Assembly (NCBI GenBank): GCA_020809705.1
Contig: CP085828.1
Span: 124,001-188,000, forward strand
Reading direction: 5' to 3'
Source of the DNA: Calonectria ilicicola
Lineage: Eukaryota; Ascomycota; Sordariomycetes; Hypocreales; Nectriaceae
DNA: 64,000 nt
The number at the start of each line of letters is the position of its first letter. The first letter of the stretch is position 1. This document shows, in pieces, positions 1 through 12,954 of this stretch. The position numbers and the translations under genes are program-made. Under the pieces are notes generated by a model, which was not told the origin of the DNA, searched no databases, and was given only the letters and a program-made list of their open reading frames with translations.

Positions 1-66
1 AATCAAACTACTTACCTCTAGCTAGATCTAACATACTAAGGGTTAATTATACCTAGAAGTATAACA
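1..66 (+). repeat. 3' end of the 5' LTR of element A
   Basis: It matches the last 66 bases of the 275-bp LTR at 6238-6512 and ends in ATAACA where the better-kept copies read GTAACA. The rest lies before the window. Confidence 0.8.
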
Positions 67-1095
67 AGTAATAGCAATTGCTAAGTTTCAAACTAAATAA
101 CCTCAGCCCAAGAGAAAGAATACAAAAAACAAAGAGCAAAGAAAGTCACCCCTTCATAGGTAAAACTGACCAGATAAGGAGAAGGCTTAACCTACCAATC
201 TGCCAACTAGCCTAATTAAGTATCAAGCTAACTAAATTAATAATAATATACAAGTTTCAAGGATTCCTTAATTATAACCCCGATTTCTCTATTAGAGAAA
301 AGAAACTTGCCAACACAATTACCCTTAGCAACCTAGAAGCCTTATCTAGCTAGGAATACAACAAAAGTGATTAGTTCATTATAATAGAAGTCCCTCAAGA
401 GAAAGAACCCCTAAAGTATTAGAATATAATAGATCTCTACGCTATCAGAATTACCTAGAATTTAATTAAAAAGATCCTCACTAAAGCAAAAGATAACAAA
501 ATCCTGCCTTATAAACCAAACCACTCTATCTATGCTTCCTTAAAGGAGTTAAGAATAGAAGAAAACCTAATATTAACCTTTAAAAATACTTAAATAACTA
601 TCTAAACAATAAAAATAATACTAAAACTATAGCTTAATCTAATTTTAAAAGAAAGGCTAGTATCACTAAATATAGCTTAAATCTATAGAAGTATAGTTAA
701 CCCTGATAAGCAAGAGGCTATATTAAGCAAGGGCATTCTAACCCCAGCTATATTAAATCCATCTTAAGAACTAAAAGAAATAGGTTTAAATACTACTAAC
801 CTAGAGACTTAGGGGTTAGAAGGATCAGGAGGAACAACAAAACCAACACTACCGAAGGATAAAATAGAAAGAATACTAAAAAACCTATAATAAAAACTAA
901 GGACAGTAGATCCAGCTAAAAAAAATAAGGCCATCAACTAATTAACCGAACTAATAGGCAAATTAGATCTAAGCCTAGTCGGGGGTTAGGAGAAAGGCAA
1001 GGGTCAGGACAAGTCCATTCCGCCCTATCCCTTCGCACTAGGAAGTACTAGTGGGTTAAGTACTGCCTTCTTATAGATGAAAGCAACGCTACCTA

Positions 1096-1137
1096 GGGTC
1101 AAGGAGGAACTGTCTTGGGTCAAGGAGGAACTGTCTT
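1096..1137 (+). repeat. 21-bp direct tandem duplication inside element A
   Basis: A 21-nt unit beginning GGGTCAAGGAGG is present twice, at 1096-1116 and 1117-1137, without mismatch. Element B has a single copy in the matching region near 27.57 kb, so the duplication is private to A. Confidence 0.8.
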
Positions 1138-4100
1138 GCGTCACGCCTAGACCAAGAGGTGGCATGGAATATTAGCAGAAGGAATTTCATTTAAAACCTT
1201 AGGCGAGAAACTGGACCGCTGACTATACCGAAATGGATGAAGCCACCTAATAGGAAGTTAGAACCAGCAGAATACTAGAGTTCGGAAATGTGCAGGAACA
1301 ACCAACCATTTAAATTAAGGATATTGGTTTTTTCTAGCTAAATAGTGGAATAGAAAAAGCTAAGGAAGAAGGATTATAGTATGATAGTAAGTAAGTTATC
1401 TTTATAAATATTGAAATGTGGATCCAAGTAATTAGATCTACCTAGGAAGATAACTCTAATATTAACTGTAACTATATTTAATAAAACATTTGAAGTTTAC
1501 TTTAAGGATTTATATTAAAATGATATTATTATCAGTTAAATCTAAAGAAATAAAGGAGACTTACAACTATTATAGAGATCTTCTTTAATATGGTTTGGAA
1601 GGAATTTAGTATGAAAAAGAGATAAGTAATACACTAGATAGAGATAGCTAAATACAACCAACAAAGTATTCTAGATGGTGTCCTAGTTTGCGATTTCGCC
1701 GCTTAGGTATTCAGCCAAGCTAGATTAATAGGCTGGACAGGAGAACATTAGCTTTTAATAGCGGTATATGATCGATTGGCGATAGATTTGCAATTATTAT
1801 ATCTAAAACCAATGGAAAGTAATACTTAAAACAACTATATTAAGAAGATTAATAAAATCTATAAAAAGCTATAAAAGAAATTAGAGGATGAATGATAAGT
1901 AAGGGACTAATTAATATCTTAAAATCTAAAAGTGAATATTAGGAAGGTATATGTAGTAATTAAAGAAGATAGTAAAGAAGACCAAGTTAACTAGAATTAA
2001 TAAGGTAGGAGATATTATCCTTCCTATTAATAAATTGAACTAAGGGAAGGATATATTTATAATAATATTAGAAATAATAAATACCCTAAATAAAAGCTAA
2101 ATAATAAATAGTAAAAGGAAGAAGCAGAAGAAGACTTTAATAATAACCAAAAGAACTTAAAAAAAGGAAAAAACAACTAAATTAATTATTATTATAAGCC
2201 ACTATATGATAGATCAAGGAGCCGGAACCTATAGTATTTTAATTATTATTAATAATAATAGTATGAAAGTAGGAACCAATAGTATATTTTTAAAACTTAC
2301 CTCTATTAAAATAAGAGAGATTTCTAGGATTAAGAGTAGTAATTATTCTATAGTAGTTATATACTTGCTAAAGAAAATGCTAAAGATAACTTTAAGGAAG
2401 AAGATCTAAATAAGGAAGGAATCTTAATATTCATTAGATATATAGAAGTATATTATATAAATATAAACCTCTTAAAGAAAGAAAATAACCCTTGGAAAGT
2501 ATAAATTATTAAAACCATTAGCAGATCTAACTTTATAAAAAGACTTAAAAAGAAATACAATATCTATATATAAGTAAAAATACAATTTAATAATAAAAAT
2601 AAATACCACTAGGTATATATTAATATTAGATACTCTATAGTCCTAGTAAACTATAGCTAGCTAAAGAAGAATATAAGGAAAGTAAAATAAAGATTACAAA
2701 CCCCGAAGAAGATAAACAATATTAGATCTTAGCTTATAGCTACTAAAACAGCCACCTTTAACTTCTACCTTATCAGAACTATACGAGAGGAGGAAGTAAA
2801 TAGGCATTTTACTATTATAGCCAATATAGTAGAAATACTAGGACCAAGGCTACTACTAGAAATAAATTTCCTGTTTAAGCACGGAGTTAAAGTAAACTTC
2901 ATCAAGCCTAAAGTCACTTTCCACTTAGTATAAAACCTTAAATATCAAGCGAAAATCTTCTATAAAAAACTGCAGAAAGTCTTAAGAAAGATTACTAGCA
3001 TGCACATGGTTATAATCAGCCCTCAGGAAACTACTTTTATCTAGGCTTACTAGAACACACTACTAGAGACCTAAGATGAGAATAGGCAAATAGACTCCTT
3101 CTATTTAGCAGCCGAATGGCTTAGGGTATCTAATATAATTCTTAATAGATCCTCCTCTAAATTAATTTAAGTCTATAATATATCTAATAAGAAGATAATC
3201 ATCTGGAAGAAAGAAAAGATTATAATAATTATAAGTAAATAAACTGAAGAATAAGTCTATTTTATTTTAGAAGATATTATACTTAAGATAATATAAAATC
3301 AAACCTTTAAAATAGAAGAAGCATTTATAATAGCCTTAAAGAAAGCTAAGGATAATTATAACTCTATTAAAGTTGATATAGATCTTATAGGAGTTAATAT
3401 AGGAATATCAAATTATAGAATAACCAAGGTAGGAGATATTCCTTTTATATAGAACAAATATAGAGTTCCAGTCATAAACTTAGATCCAGAAGCTATAGCT
3501 AAAATAATCAAATTAACTAATAAATTCAATATCTATAAAGATTAAGATATTATCTTAATAAAAGAAGAAGATAAAATATAAGTAGACTTGATTAATGAAT
3601 AATAGAATTAGAAAAAGATTATAAAAAAGTACCTACTAAAGATTAAAGATTATATTTTATTAAATAAAATATATAATAAGCTTTATTATGATAGAAAGAT
3701 ATAATACATAAAGGGACTAGTACTAATAATCTGTTCTACATTTATTATCTAGAGAGTTATAAATAGTAAAAGAAAGGATAAAGTAGTTATAAACCTTTAA
3801 CCTCTAAACTAATTAACCATCCCCAATATATACCCTTTACTAAATTAAAATAATATTATATTAAAAATAAAGGGTATAAAGTGGTTTTTAATATTTAATA
3901 AAATAGATTTTTTTACTAATTACCTATATTTAAAGAGCACTAGAATCAGATAGTTATTATATCTGACTAAGGTTTAAAGGAATTTAATATTATATTAATA
4001 GGATTTAAGAATGCACTTACTTTTATATAAAGATTTTAGGATAGGCTTTTCAGCAATTATAAGGGCTTTATATAAATTTACATCAACAATATTATTATCT

Positions 4101-6237
4101 TTTTTACTATATTTAAAGAGTATTTACAGTATCTTGAAAAAGTGTTGCAAATTATCTTTAAGAATAGGATAAAGATTGCAACAGATAAGTCATTTCTAGT
4201 ATACCTAAGGGTATAGTTGCTTGGATTTATTATGAATGGAAATGGGATCTAGAAAACAGGAGACTAGCTAGCAGCCTTTGCCAAAATGGTGATGCCAACC
4301 AGCCTAGGAGAGCTTAAAACCTACCTAAGAATGGCTAGTTTCCTCTATTAAGGAATATTATGGTTTGAAGTAAGAGTAAGGTTATTATAAAAAAGAAAGA
4401 TAGAATTATTATAAAAAGTCAGAAAGAATAATAAGATCCTATTAGGTTTATTGAGGCCTACTAGAAGAAAGAAAACCTTCTTAAAGAAGTTCGAACCTAC
4501 TAAAAGAGAGTTAGAATTATTCAAAGATCTACAACAATTTCTTACAAACCAGTTCCTATTATATTACTATAATCTAACTAAACTACTATTTTTTAAATTA
4601 GATATATATAAGAACGGATTTAGCCTATATATCTTTTAATTATATAAAGAATAGGATTAGAAAGCAATCCTGGGGAAAGATATTTTTACTAGCAATTTAA
4701 AGCTAATTATATTCCTTTTTTAGTTAACTTTAATAGCTAAAAAAAAGTATAACTCCACTAAAATGGAGGTAGTAGTGGTCAGCTGGGCAGTTAGATGATT
4801 AAGAAAAATGATTTAATTAAACCAAAACCTAGTTAATATTATCACCGATTATATAGCAACTTAAGGAATTATTATATATATATCCCTTAATACCCTCAAC
4901 CTAAATAAAGCTAATCTCAAGCTAACAAACATTATAAACTACCTATCAGCCTTTTAACTCTATATATTTCATATTCTAAGAACACTAAATATAATACTAG
5001 ATACCTTATCTTAGTTACCGGTTGAAGAACTATTATACTAGGATACTATAAAGAGTGAATTTAATAAACTAGGAGCGGTTGCCAACCTGGTAGTAGTAGA
5101 AATTGCACTTGCTCTAGAATTAAAATTAAAGATTTTATAAGGATATTTAAAGGATAAAAAGCTATGGTAGATTTGAGAGCACTTATATAAGATTTAATAG
5201 GAAAGAAGTCAAAATGACTAGATATATGAAAAATTATATAAACTATAGGTGTTAGCAGAAGATAGAATGCTATATTATATTAATTACTATAGGAAGAAAA
5301 GGATTTACATCCCCTATCTAGTGATCAAAACCATTCTTATAGCTATTTATAATAATTAAGAATATTTAAGTTTTTATAGAATAATTTCTAAGTTAAAATA
5401 AGTATATTTCTATAAAATAGCTAAAATAGTGGAAAGGTTTATTGTATATTACTTAATATATTAAGAAAATGCTATTAATTATAAGTAGAAAATAGAAAAA
5501 CTATAGTCAATTCCAACTATTCCAAAGGTGTTTTATACTATAATATTAGATTTTATCATAGACCTACCTACAGAAAACTCCCAAGGGATAATATAGGCTA
5601 TCCTAGGGCATACCAAATTAAATACAATCTGCCCAATAAGTTACTTATTTTTGAAAAAGATAATAATAATTACAAGATATTTATTATATACAATTAAAAA
5701 ATAGACAATTATATTCCTACAATTATAAATAATATATAATTAGGGAATCCTAGTACAAATTTTAATAGATAAAGATACAAAGTTCACAAACGCCCTTTGG
5801 AGAGCTGTATTGGCCCTCCTTAAGGCTACACGCCTCATCTCAATAGCACACCATTCTCAAACTAATAGCAGCGCTAAAAGGAAAAATCAATCAATTAAGA
5901 TAGCCATACAGTACCACACCGCTACAGAGCCAGATATAGCATGGACACAGGTGCTTCCAGCAATACAACATCACCTAAATAACGCCTCCAGCTCGTCCCA
6001 CGCCACCCTATTTGACTAGAAGCAATGGAAGACACAACCCCGAGAAGTGGCGGAAACGATCGCTGAGGAGGCAAAACAGGACAGAAGATTGTAGAGAGAA
6101 ATAGAAAAGGAAAAAGGATTTTGGAAGGAAGTAATAATATAAGAGTAGATAGTGACCACAAGAAAGATAGTCTTAGCTGGTTAGGAAACTTTTGAGCTAT
6201 CGGGATAATAGTTATTTCTTTGAGTAAGGGGGGCACT

Positions 6238-6512
6238 TATTATAACTCTTCTTTAAATACATAAGACCAATGAGTCACGTATAGCTTTCAACCTTCTATA
6301 AGTAGAAGCTACCTAATAGAATAGAGAAGACAAGCATATTCAATCTCATACTATAGGACCTACCTTTCCGTATCGTGAGGCGAAATCGCTGCATCTAACC
6401 TTCCGCTGGCTGATATTGACTTGTCATATCAGGGACCTCATCATCTAACCAAACTACTTACCTCTAGCTAGATCTAACGTACTAAGGGTTGACTACACCC
6501 AGAAGTGTAACA
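6238..6512 (+). repeat. 3' LTR of element A (family 1, 275 bp)
   Basis: It starts TATTATAAC (TG decayed to TA) after a purine tract and ends GTGTAACA. The same 275-bp unit occurs at 11912-12186 (solo) and at both ends of element B in reverse. Confidence 0.85.
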
Positions 6513-6894
6513 TTAGCTTTCCTATTTAGGAAGGTAGGATAATAATATCCTTACACTTAGGTAGTCCAATATCTAGTTCTTCTATAAAGAACTTTTTATA
6601 GATTTAATACTATAGGGGTATATTATATAATCTATCTATTTCTACTTTAATCTTTATTTCTTTAAAACTTTTATTAATTTATTAGAATTATATTTTAAGA
6701 TAGGTAATAGTTTATTATCTTTATCTTTTCTAACTATTCTTATACTTATGTTTTATTTCTTTAAGTGATAAAGATTCTCCTTTACTTATGTCTCCTACTT
6801 GGTTAGGGCTAGAAGTTTAAGATCTCTTAGCTAGGTTTATAGAAATATTGCTAGCTGCATTATACTTCTTAGGTATTTGCACCTGGCCAGTATG

Positions 6895-7034
6895 TGTAAG
6901 GATCCGTACTTCCCATTACGTCAATTAGCCCGTCAGGCCAAAAGATAAGTCAATAATCGCAATGCTTGCAATTACAGGTACGGATAACAGCTATTAAATA
7001 GGGTCTCGTGCGCCCGGTTGCACAGGTCGTAACA
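6895..7034 (+). repeat. Left 140-bp LTR of the mini element
   Basis: TG...CA ended. Further copies in this window are 7250-7389, a truncated one at 11084-11175, and a full reverse one at 29079-29218. Confidence 0.85.
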
Positions 7035-7249
7035 CGATGTCTCCCCTCCAATGGGCATGCCCTCAGGCCCTATTGCCTCTCATTGGTTCACTGCGCTGAT
7101 AAGGATAACCAAGCCTTATCATCTTGCGCCACACATAGCTGCCTTACCCCAACTAGCCACAGCGGGGCCTAGTTTGAGCCGGCGTTGAATTCCTTGTCAA
7201 AGCGTGTGACCCTGGAATCGAACTCATGACCCACAGTATGCGATTATCG

Positions 7250-7389
7250 TGTAAGGATCCGTACTTCCCATTACGTCAATTAGCCCGTCAGGCCAAAAGA
7301 TAAGTCAATAATCGCAATGCTTGCAATTACAGGTACGGATAACAGCTATTAAATAGGGTCTCGTGCGCCCGGTTGCACAGGTCGTAACA
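7250..7389 (+). repeat. Right 140-bp LTR of the mini element
   Basis: I saw no difference from the left copy over 140 bases. It is followed by the GTATG duplication. Confidence 0.85.
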
Positions 7390-8536
7390 GTATGCTAGCA
7401 AATATTAGGATTATATTAATATAATTATAGATACTCTAAAACTAGATTGTATTATCTAATATTAATAATATTAAAGATTATTTCTTAGTTCTTTCCTTTA
7501 ATAAAGACTTTTAAATAATTAATCTTTTTATCTATAATACTATTATTATAGCCAAAAGGGGTTCCTTCTATATTAATAATTTCATATAGATTGGCTTTTA
7601 TTATCTATAGTAGCTAAAGTTAGTTAACTACTTAAAAATTAATGTAGTTTTATTTAGCTCTACTATCCACTATAATATTATACTACTTCCCTTTAATTCT
7701 TACTTCTATTTCTAATTATTATTAAAGTTGCTTTTTAGTTATAGAGTATAGAGCTTTTTTAGGGAGTTTTTTCGATAACTTTGAAGGTTATTGCCCTAGC
7801 TGCTTTTATTACTCTTTTATAAAGGGCTTTACTCATTTTTTAATTTTATTCAATACTAGGCTATTACTTTATCTATTATATAGATACTGCATTTAAGATC
7901 TTAATATTTATTCTAGGGTAGCTTGCTGTAATTAGCGAACTTAGGCTTATCTAATTCCAATATAGTAAACTAGTAGTAGGGGTTTTTTTCTATTACTTTA
8001 TATTAATTGAAGTATCTCCTATAAATATAGTGGATAACTATATCTTTTACTCTAATAGGGAAGCATACTATATACTATTTTTATTTTATATATTGAAGGT
8101 AGTTGTGATTATAGCAGCTTACCTATAAGATATTCTTATGTTCTTTATATACTGTGTTTAGTTTAAGGTCATCCTCCTTATATTGGATAGGTTAGGGGTT
8201 ATGGTTTTCTAGTTGCCATTTACTTTATATAAGTAAGAAGACTTTATCTCTATCTTATAAGGGTTCCCTAACTTATTAAGCTATTTTTTTAATATTAATT
8301 ATCTATTTCTTATTTCTATTTTTATTATAAGTGCAAGTATTCTATTATACTAGTGCTTTATTAGTATATATATTTAGAATAGATGTAGGGATTCTTATCT
8401 TCTTGGCTCATTCCAGCCATTTATAAGGAAGGCAGGACTAGCCTTCTTATCAGATTAACTATGCTTTTTGGATAAATTTATTAATTTCTTATTATAAAGT
8501 AAGTTTTACTTTATATAACTTATAATCTTCCATATA

Positions 8537-10613
8537 ACGTATATAATAAGCATGCATCGCAGATAAGTATGCGTCGCAAAAATCCCTCATATATAACACT
8601 TTTCAATTAATCAAATACTTCTCAACTATCAAACATATCACAGTCCAATATAGAGGCTAATACCCTTCTTGCCCTTTAAGCCATTTAAGGTCCCTAAAAA
8701 TTAAGCACCCAAAAGGCTGTATAGATTTATAAAGTTAATGAGTATAGGCTATGTTGTTGGTAGAAGGGGATTCAATCTCGAAGCAATTGGGTCCCTCCAT
8801 CACGCAAGCTATCCAATCTAGAAGAGGATATCATTCTTCAGTTTATTCTAGATCTAGATTCATGAGGATTCCCTCTATAGCTTTCTGGTGTGAAAGAAAT
8901 GGCTGATTAATTGCTTTCTGATCGAAATGAACTACCAGTTGGCTAGCGCTGGGCTTTAAACTTTATAAAGTGATATATAAACCTTAAAATATGATTCTTT
9001 TATAAATATAATTATAAAAAGGCCAAATGTAAAGATCTAAAGATCATTAGTAATTAGTTTAAGCTTATGGTAAATATAATAAAGAAGTATAGTATTGAAT
9101 TAGATGATATTTATAACTTTAATAAGATTGGCTTTATAATAGGTATTATTGTAAGTAGAATGGTTGTAATAGGTATAGAAAGATGTTCAAACCTGAAATT
9201 GATCTAGCTTGGAAATTGAGAATGGATAATAGCTATTTAAGCTATTAATATAAGAGGCTGGGCAATCCTGCCATTTCTTATTGTTGTAGGCTAATATTAT
9301 CTTATTAATTAGTATTAAGAAAGTAACCTTCTAGCCAATTAGGCTATTGCTACTATCTAAAATGGCTGGACCGATAATGTAACAGGTCTTAAGTGGCTAA
9401 AGCACTTCAATTATTATATAAGCAATTGATCAATTGGTTACTATTGTCTTCTTATCCTTGATAGGTATGAAAGTTATCATTCAGTCCAATTTAAGGAATA
9501 TTAAAAGGATAATAAAATTATCATATTTTATATACTACCTAATTCATCTTATCTACTTTAGCCTCTTAATGTTGTATACTTTAGGCTACTGAAAATAGCA
9601 TATAGAAAAGAAATAAAGTATTTGATTAGATACTCTATTACTTATATTTCAAAGTCTAACTTCTTCCTAGCCTTTTACAATATATATAATACTATTATTA
9701 TAAAAAAGAATATTTAAGTAAGATTTAGAGGAGCTAGGCTTTATCCTCTAGATGTAGAAAATATTATATTAAAGCTTAATATATAGCTATAAACTCTAAT
9801 ACCCTTTGATTAAATGGTTAAGCCTACTAGCCCTTGGGCTCTAAAGACTCCAAGGAATATTACTAAGATTAACTTTTAGTCTAAGTATTTTAAAAGATGA
9901 ATTAGAAGATTATAAAGCATCTCTCTAAAGTCTATTATTAAGGTATTATAATCACTTTCTAAAGGAATAAAGGCAATTATATATAAGATAATATTAATAA
10001 AAGCTAAAATATAGGATCTTTAATAAGCAAATAAGATACTTAGTAAATACTACAGATTAAAAAGGACTAGATGTCACAGGCTGAAGCCTGGCAGAGGATT
10101 ACGGCTATGCCGTATCCACCTAGATTAAGCTTCATGACTATGTTGGTAGCGAGGGCACACCAAGGCATATATAATCAGAAGAACACGTTCTTCTGATCGT
10201 CTTCTTCTCCTTCCTCCTTAGCTTTAGATAGACCAATACAGAGCACCCTTCAGGTTGAATAAACCCAGGACCAGCCCTTCACACTAGATTACAAGATAGA
10301 GGGACAATAATAGTAGCTAGTATATAAGAAGCAATTAATCAAATAGATATAAATATATAAATATAAGTAGAATTATTAAGAAGTAGTGGTCAAAAGAAGT
10401 CAGCGCAACCGGGCAAAAGGCACTATAGGACTTATAGTAAGACTAGTTATAATATAAGGATATATTAGGTAGTTATTGAGACCTCTGAAGAAGAGAATAG
10501 CGATTAGTTTTAATTAATTAAATGCCTTATAATATTTTTATTTTAAATTAAAAATAGGGGGTGGTGGAAAGTGCGATGTATACTTATCTACAATATATGC
10601 TTATCATATACGT
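8537..10613 (+). mobile_element. pogo/Fot1-like DNA transposon P1 (decayed)
   Basis: Terminal inverted repeats of about 42 bp start ACGTATAT and end ATATACGT. They are flanked by TA on both sides, as for the Tc1-mariner/pogo superfamily. The interior (about 8630-10570, +) is a stop-ridden copy of the transposase readable in P4 (31718-33433), including the N-terminal pipsqueak-type helix-turn-helix and the DDE core. It keeps an aspartate in the block where P4 has asparagine, but it has many stops. Insertion was into the decayed family-2 fragment. Confidence 0.85.
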
Positions 10614-10685
10614 TACTACTTAATTATAATAATTAATTTATATTTCCTAATAATAGCAAGAATAACTTTTCTTATAATATCCTCT

Positions 10686-11175
10686 TGTTATGACCCAAAC
10701 GCCCAAAAGGCGGTAAACATGGGCAGAACCCCAACCAATCAAACCAAACTACCCTAGACCCATAATACCAACCAATAGGAACAAAGTCAAACAAGCCTCG
10801 TTCGACTTAACCGAAGATCGCAACGAACATTGTCGAACCGACCCTGTTCGACTATTGCGATAACGGAACCCTAGATAGAATAGTATATAGACGGATCGGG
10901 CCTTACCGTAAGGAACGGAACCGATCAGCTTTCAATACAACTTGGTTACCTCAATTACGATTGACTATTACCTAATGTAATACTCCCATTGTTCTACCAC
11001 TATAACGCGCCTGACCATCCTGCCAACATTAACCCTTCGCTCTGATTGGTTCACCTAGTTGGGAAATTGACCAGATCGTTACAAGATAAGTCAATAATCG
11101 CAATGCTTGCAATTACAGGTACGGATAACAGCTATTAAATAGGGTCTCGTGCGCCCGGTTGCACAGGTCGTAACA
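10686..11175 (+). repeat. Chimera: family-2 LTR joined to 3' part of the mini-element LTR
   Basis: 10686-11083 is a full-length copy of the 398-bp family-2 LTR (TGTTATGACC to GATCGTTACA). 11084-11175 follows directly and is the last 92 bases of the 140-bp mini LTR. Neither unit has a matching target-site duplication here. That points to a recombination junction rather than a simple insertion. Confidence 0.75.
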
Positions 11176-12218
11176 TCTATAACCTATATTTTAAAGTCTA
11201 ACTTCTTCCTGGCCTTTTACAATGCATATAATACTATTATTATAGAAAAGAATATTTAAGTAGGATTTAGAGGAGCTAGGCTTTATTCTTTAGATGTAGA
11301 AAATGTTATATTAAAGCTTGATATATGGCTATAAACTCTAATACCCTTTAATTAAATGGTTGAGCCTACTAGCCCTTGGGCTCCAAAGACTCCAAGGAAT
11401 GTTACTAAGACTAGCTCTTAGTCTAAGTATCTTAAAAGATAAATTAGAAGACTACAAAGTATCTCTCCAGAGTCTATTATTAAAGTATTATAATTACTTT
11501 TTAAAGGAATAAAGGTAATTATGTATAAGATAGTATTAATAAAAGCTAAGATGTAGGATCTTCAATAAACAAATAAAATACTTAATAAACACTATAAATC
11601 AAAAGAAACTAGACTATAAGATGGAGGGACAATAATAGTAGCTAGTATATAAGAAGTAATTAATTAGATGGATGCAAATGCACAAATACAGGTAAAATCA
11701 TCAAGAAGTAGTGGTTAAGGGAAGTCAGCGTGATTAAGTAAAAGGTATTGTAGAACTTATAGTAAGATTGGTTATAATATAAGGATATATTAGGTAATTA
11801 TTAAGATCTTTGAAGAAGAGAATAGTAATTAGTTTTAATTAATTAAATGTTTTATAATGTTTTTATTTTAAATTAAAAATGGGGGGTGGTGGAAAGTATG
11901 ATGTATACTTGTGTTATAACTCTTCTTTAGATACATAAGACCAATGAGTCACATATAGCTTTCAACCTTCTATAAGTAGAAGCTACCTAGTAGAATAGAG
12001 AAGACAAGCATATTCAATCTCATACTATAGGACCTACTTTTCCATATTATAAGGCGAAATCACTGCATCTAACCTTCCGCTGGCTGATATTGACTTATCA
12101 TATCAGGGACCTCATTATCTAACCAAACTACTTACCTTTAGCTAGATCCAACGTACTAAGGGTTGACTACTCCCAGAAGTGTAACAACTTGTCTGTAATA
12201 TATGCTTATCATATACGT
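11176..12218 (+). mobile_element. pogo-like element P2, C-terminal half with right TIR
   Basis: From its first bases (TCTATAACCTATA) this matches the pogo transposase C-terminal half. It continues to a right terminal inverted repeat ending ACGT, with TA at 12219-12220. The repeat is split by a solo LTR at 11912-12186. The matching N-terminal half lies in reverse at 29219-30431. Each half abuts a mini LTR and each has TCTAT at the junction. Confidence 0.8.
11912..12186 (+). repeat. Solo LTR of family 1, 275 bp
   Basis: It has TGTTATAAC to GTGTAACA ends and sits inside the P2 terminal repeat with a 5-bp duplication ACTTG (11907-11911 and 12187-12191). It is a solo LTR left by LTR-LTR recombination. 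Confidence 0.9.
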
Positions 12219-12444
12219 TATTAATAATAATTATATTAATTATAGATTTAAGTAAGAAAATATAAAAGATCAGATAAATCTTAATATTTTTTAATAGATT
12301 AAGTTTATAATTATTTTTTAAGATTTTCTTTTTAATAGAGTATAGTTTAAAATACTTAAGATTAAGTTTTTTATTTTATTATTTTATAATAATATTTTTT
12401 ATAGTAAAAAGGACTATCTTCCTCTCCTTTAAGAATAAATCTTT
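12219..12444. other. AT-rich spacer
   Basis: A very AT-rich stretch between P2 and element B. I see no ORF and no match to the other repeats in the window. The last five bases, TCTTT, are the left target-site duplication of B. Confidence 0.5.
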
Positions 12445-12719
12445 TGTTACACTTCTGGGTGTAGTCAACCCTTAGTACGTTGGATCTAGCTAGAGGTAAG
12501 TAATTTGGTTAGATAATGAGGTCCTTAATATAACAAGTCAATATCAGCTAGCAGAAGGTTAGATATAGCAATTTCACCTCATAATATGGAAAGGTAGGTC
12601 CTATAATATAAGATTAAATATACTTGTCTTCTCTATTCTACTAAATAGCTTCTACTTATAGAAGGTTGAAAGCTATATATAACTCATTGGTCTTATGTAT
12701 TTAAAGAAGAGTTATAATA
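12445..12719 (-). repeat. 3' LTR of element B
   Basis: Reverse copy of the 275-bp family-1 LTR, starting TGTTACACTTCTGGG on the plus strand. The adjacent pyrimidine run at 12720-12735 is the polypurine tract seen from the other strand. Confidence 0.85.
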
Positions 12720-12954
12720 AGTGCCTCCCTTACTTAAAGAAATGACTATTATCCTAATAGCTTAAAAGTTTTTTAATTAGCTAAGACTATCTTTCTTGTA
12801 GTTACTATCTACTCTTATATTATCACTTCCTTCCAAAATCCTTTTTTCTTTTCCATTTCTCTCTACAATCTTCTATCCTATTTCACCTCCTTAACAATCA
12901 TTTCCACTACTTCTTAAAATTATATCTTCCATTACTTTTAATCAAACAGGGTAG

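Larger units (their letters stand above)
1..6512 (+). mobile_element. Degenerate Ty3/Gypsy element A (family 1), left end outside window
   Basis: The window opens inside the 5' LTR. Its last 66 bases match the end of the 3' LTR at 6238-6512, allowing for C-to-T and G-to-A changes. The interior is AT-rich and full of stops. Decayed reverse transcriptase can still be read near 3950-4050 (a PFGLTNAP-like block) and integrase near 5400-6000. A purine tract (AGTAAGGGGGGCAC, about 6224) precedes the 3' LTR. Compared with element B it lacks about 2.9 kb downstream of integrase. Its sequence jumps at about 5980 from the integrase tail to a block that lies near 12.97 kb in B. No functional protein can come from it. 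The changes are CpA-to-TpA type, as expected from RIP. Confidence 0.85.
6895..7389 (+). mobile_element. TRIM-like mini LTR retrotransposon, 495 bp
   Basis: Two direct repeats of 140 bp (6895-7034 and 7250-7389) look identical base for base. Both start TGTAAGG and end GTAACA. A 5-bp duplication GTATG flanks the whole (6890-6894 and 7390-7394). The 215-bp interior has no ORF. The element lies in a decayed Gypsy fragment, yet its own bases show almost no RIP-type damage. Terminal-repeat retrotransposons in miniature have this architecture and need enzymes from another element. Donor and age are inferred. Confidence 0.85.
6513..10685 (-). mobile_element. Decayed minus-strand fragment of family-2 Gypsy (gag-protease part)
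   Basis: Read on the minus strand, 6540-8536 and 10616-10685 follow the gag to protease region of the young element at 16708-23605. Landmarks are the block for its 19.37 kb protease tail at about 6860 and its 18.34 kb gag end at about 8400. The fragment is interrupted by the mini-LTR element (6895-7389) and by a pogo element (8537-10613). Where the young copy has a TAA stop at 18338, this copy reads TGG, so the ancestor had tryptophan there. Many C-to-T and G-to-A changes remove coding capacity. Confidence 0.7.

Noticed and set aside
5922..6236. Open frame of 104 codons on the minus strand near the end of element A
   Set aside because: It is the reverse of the element's integrase tail and 3' region; hydrophobic low-complexity content, no start context, no independent evidence.
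7205..7250. tRNA gene on the minus strand inside the TRIM-like element
   Set aside because: A box like GAGTTCGATTCC is present, but the T-stem does not pair well and no acceptor stem or A box was found.
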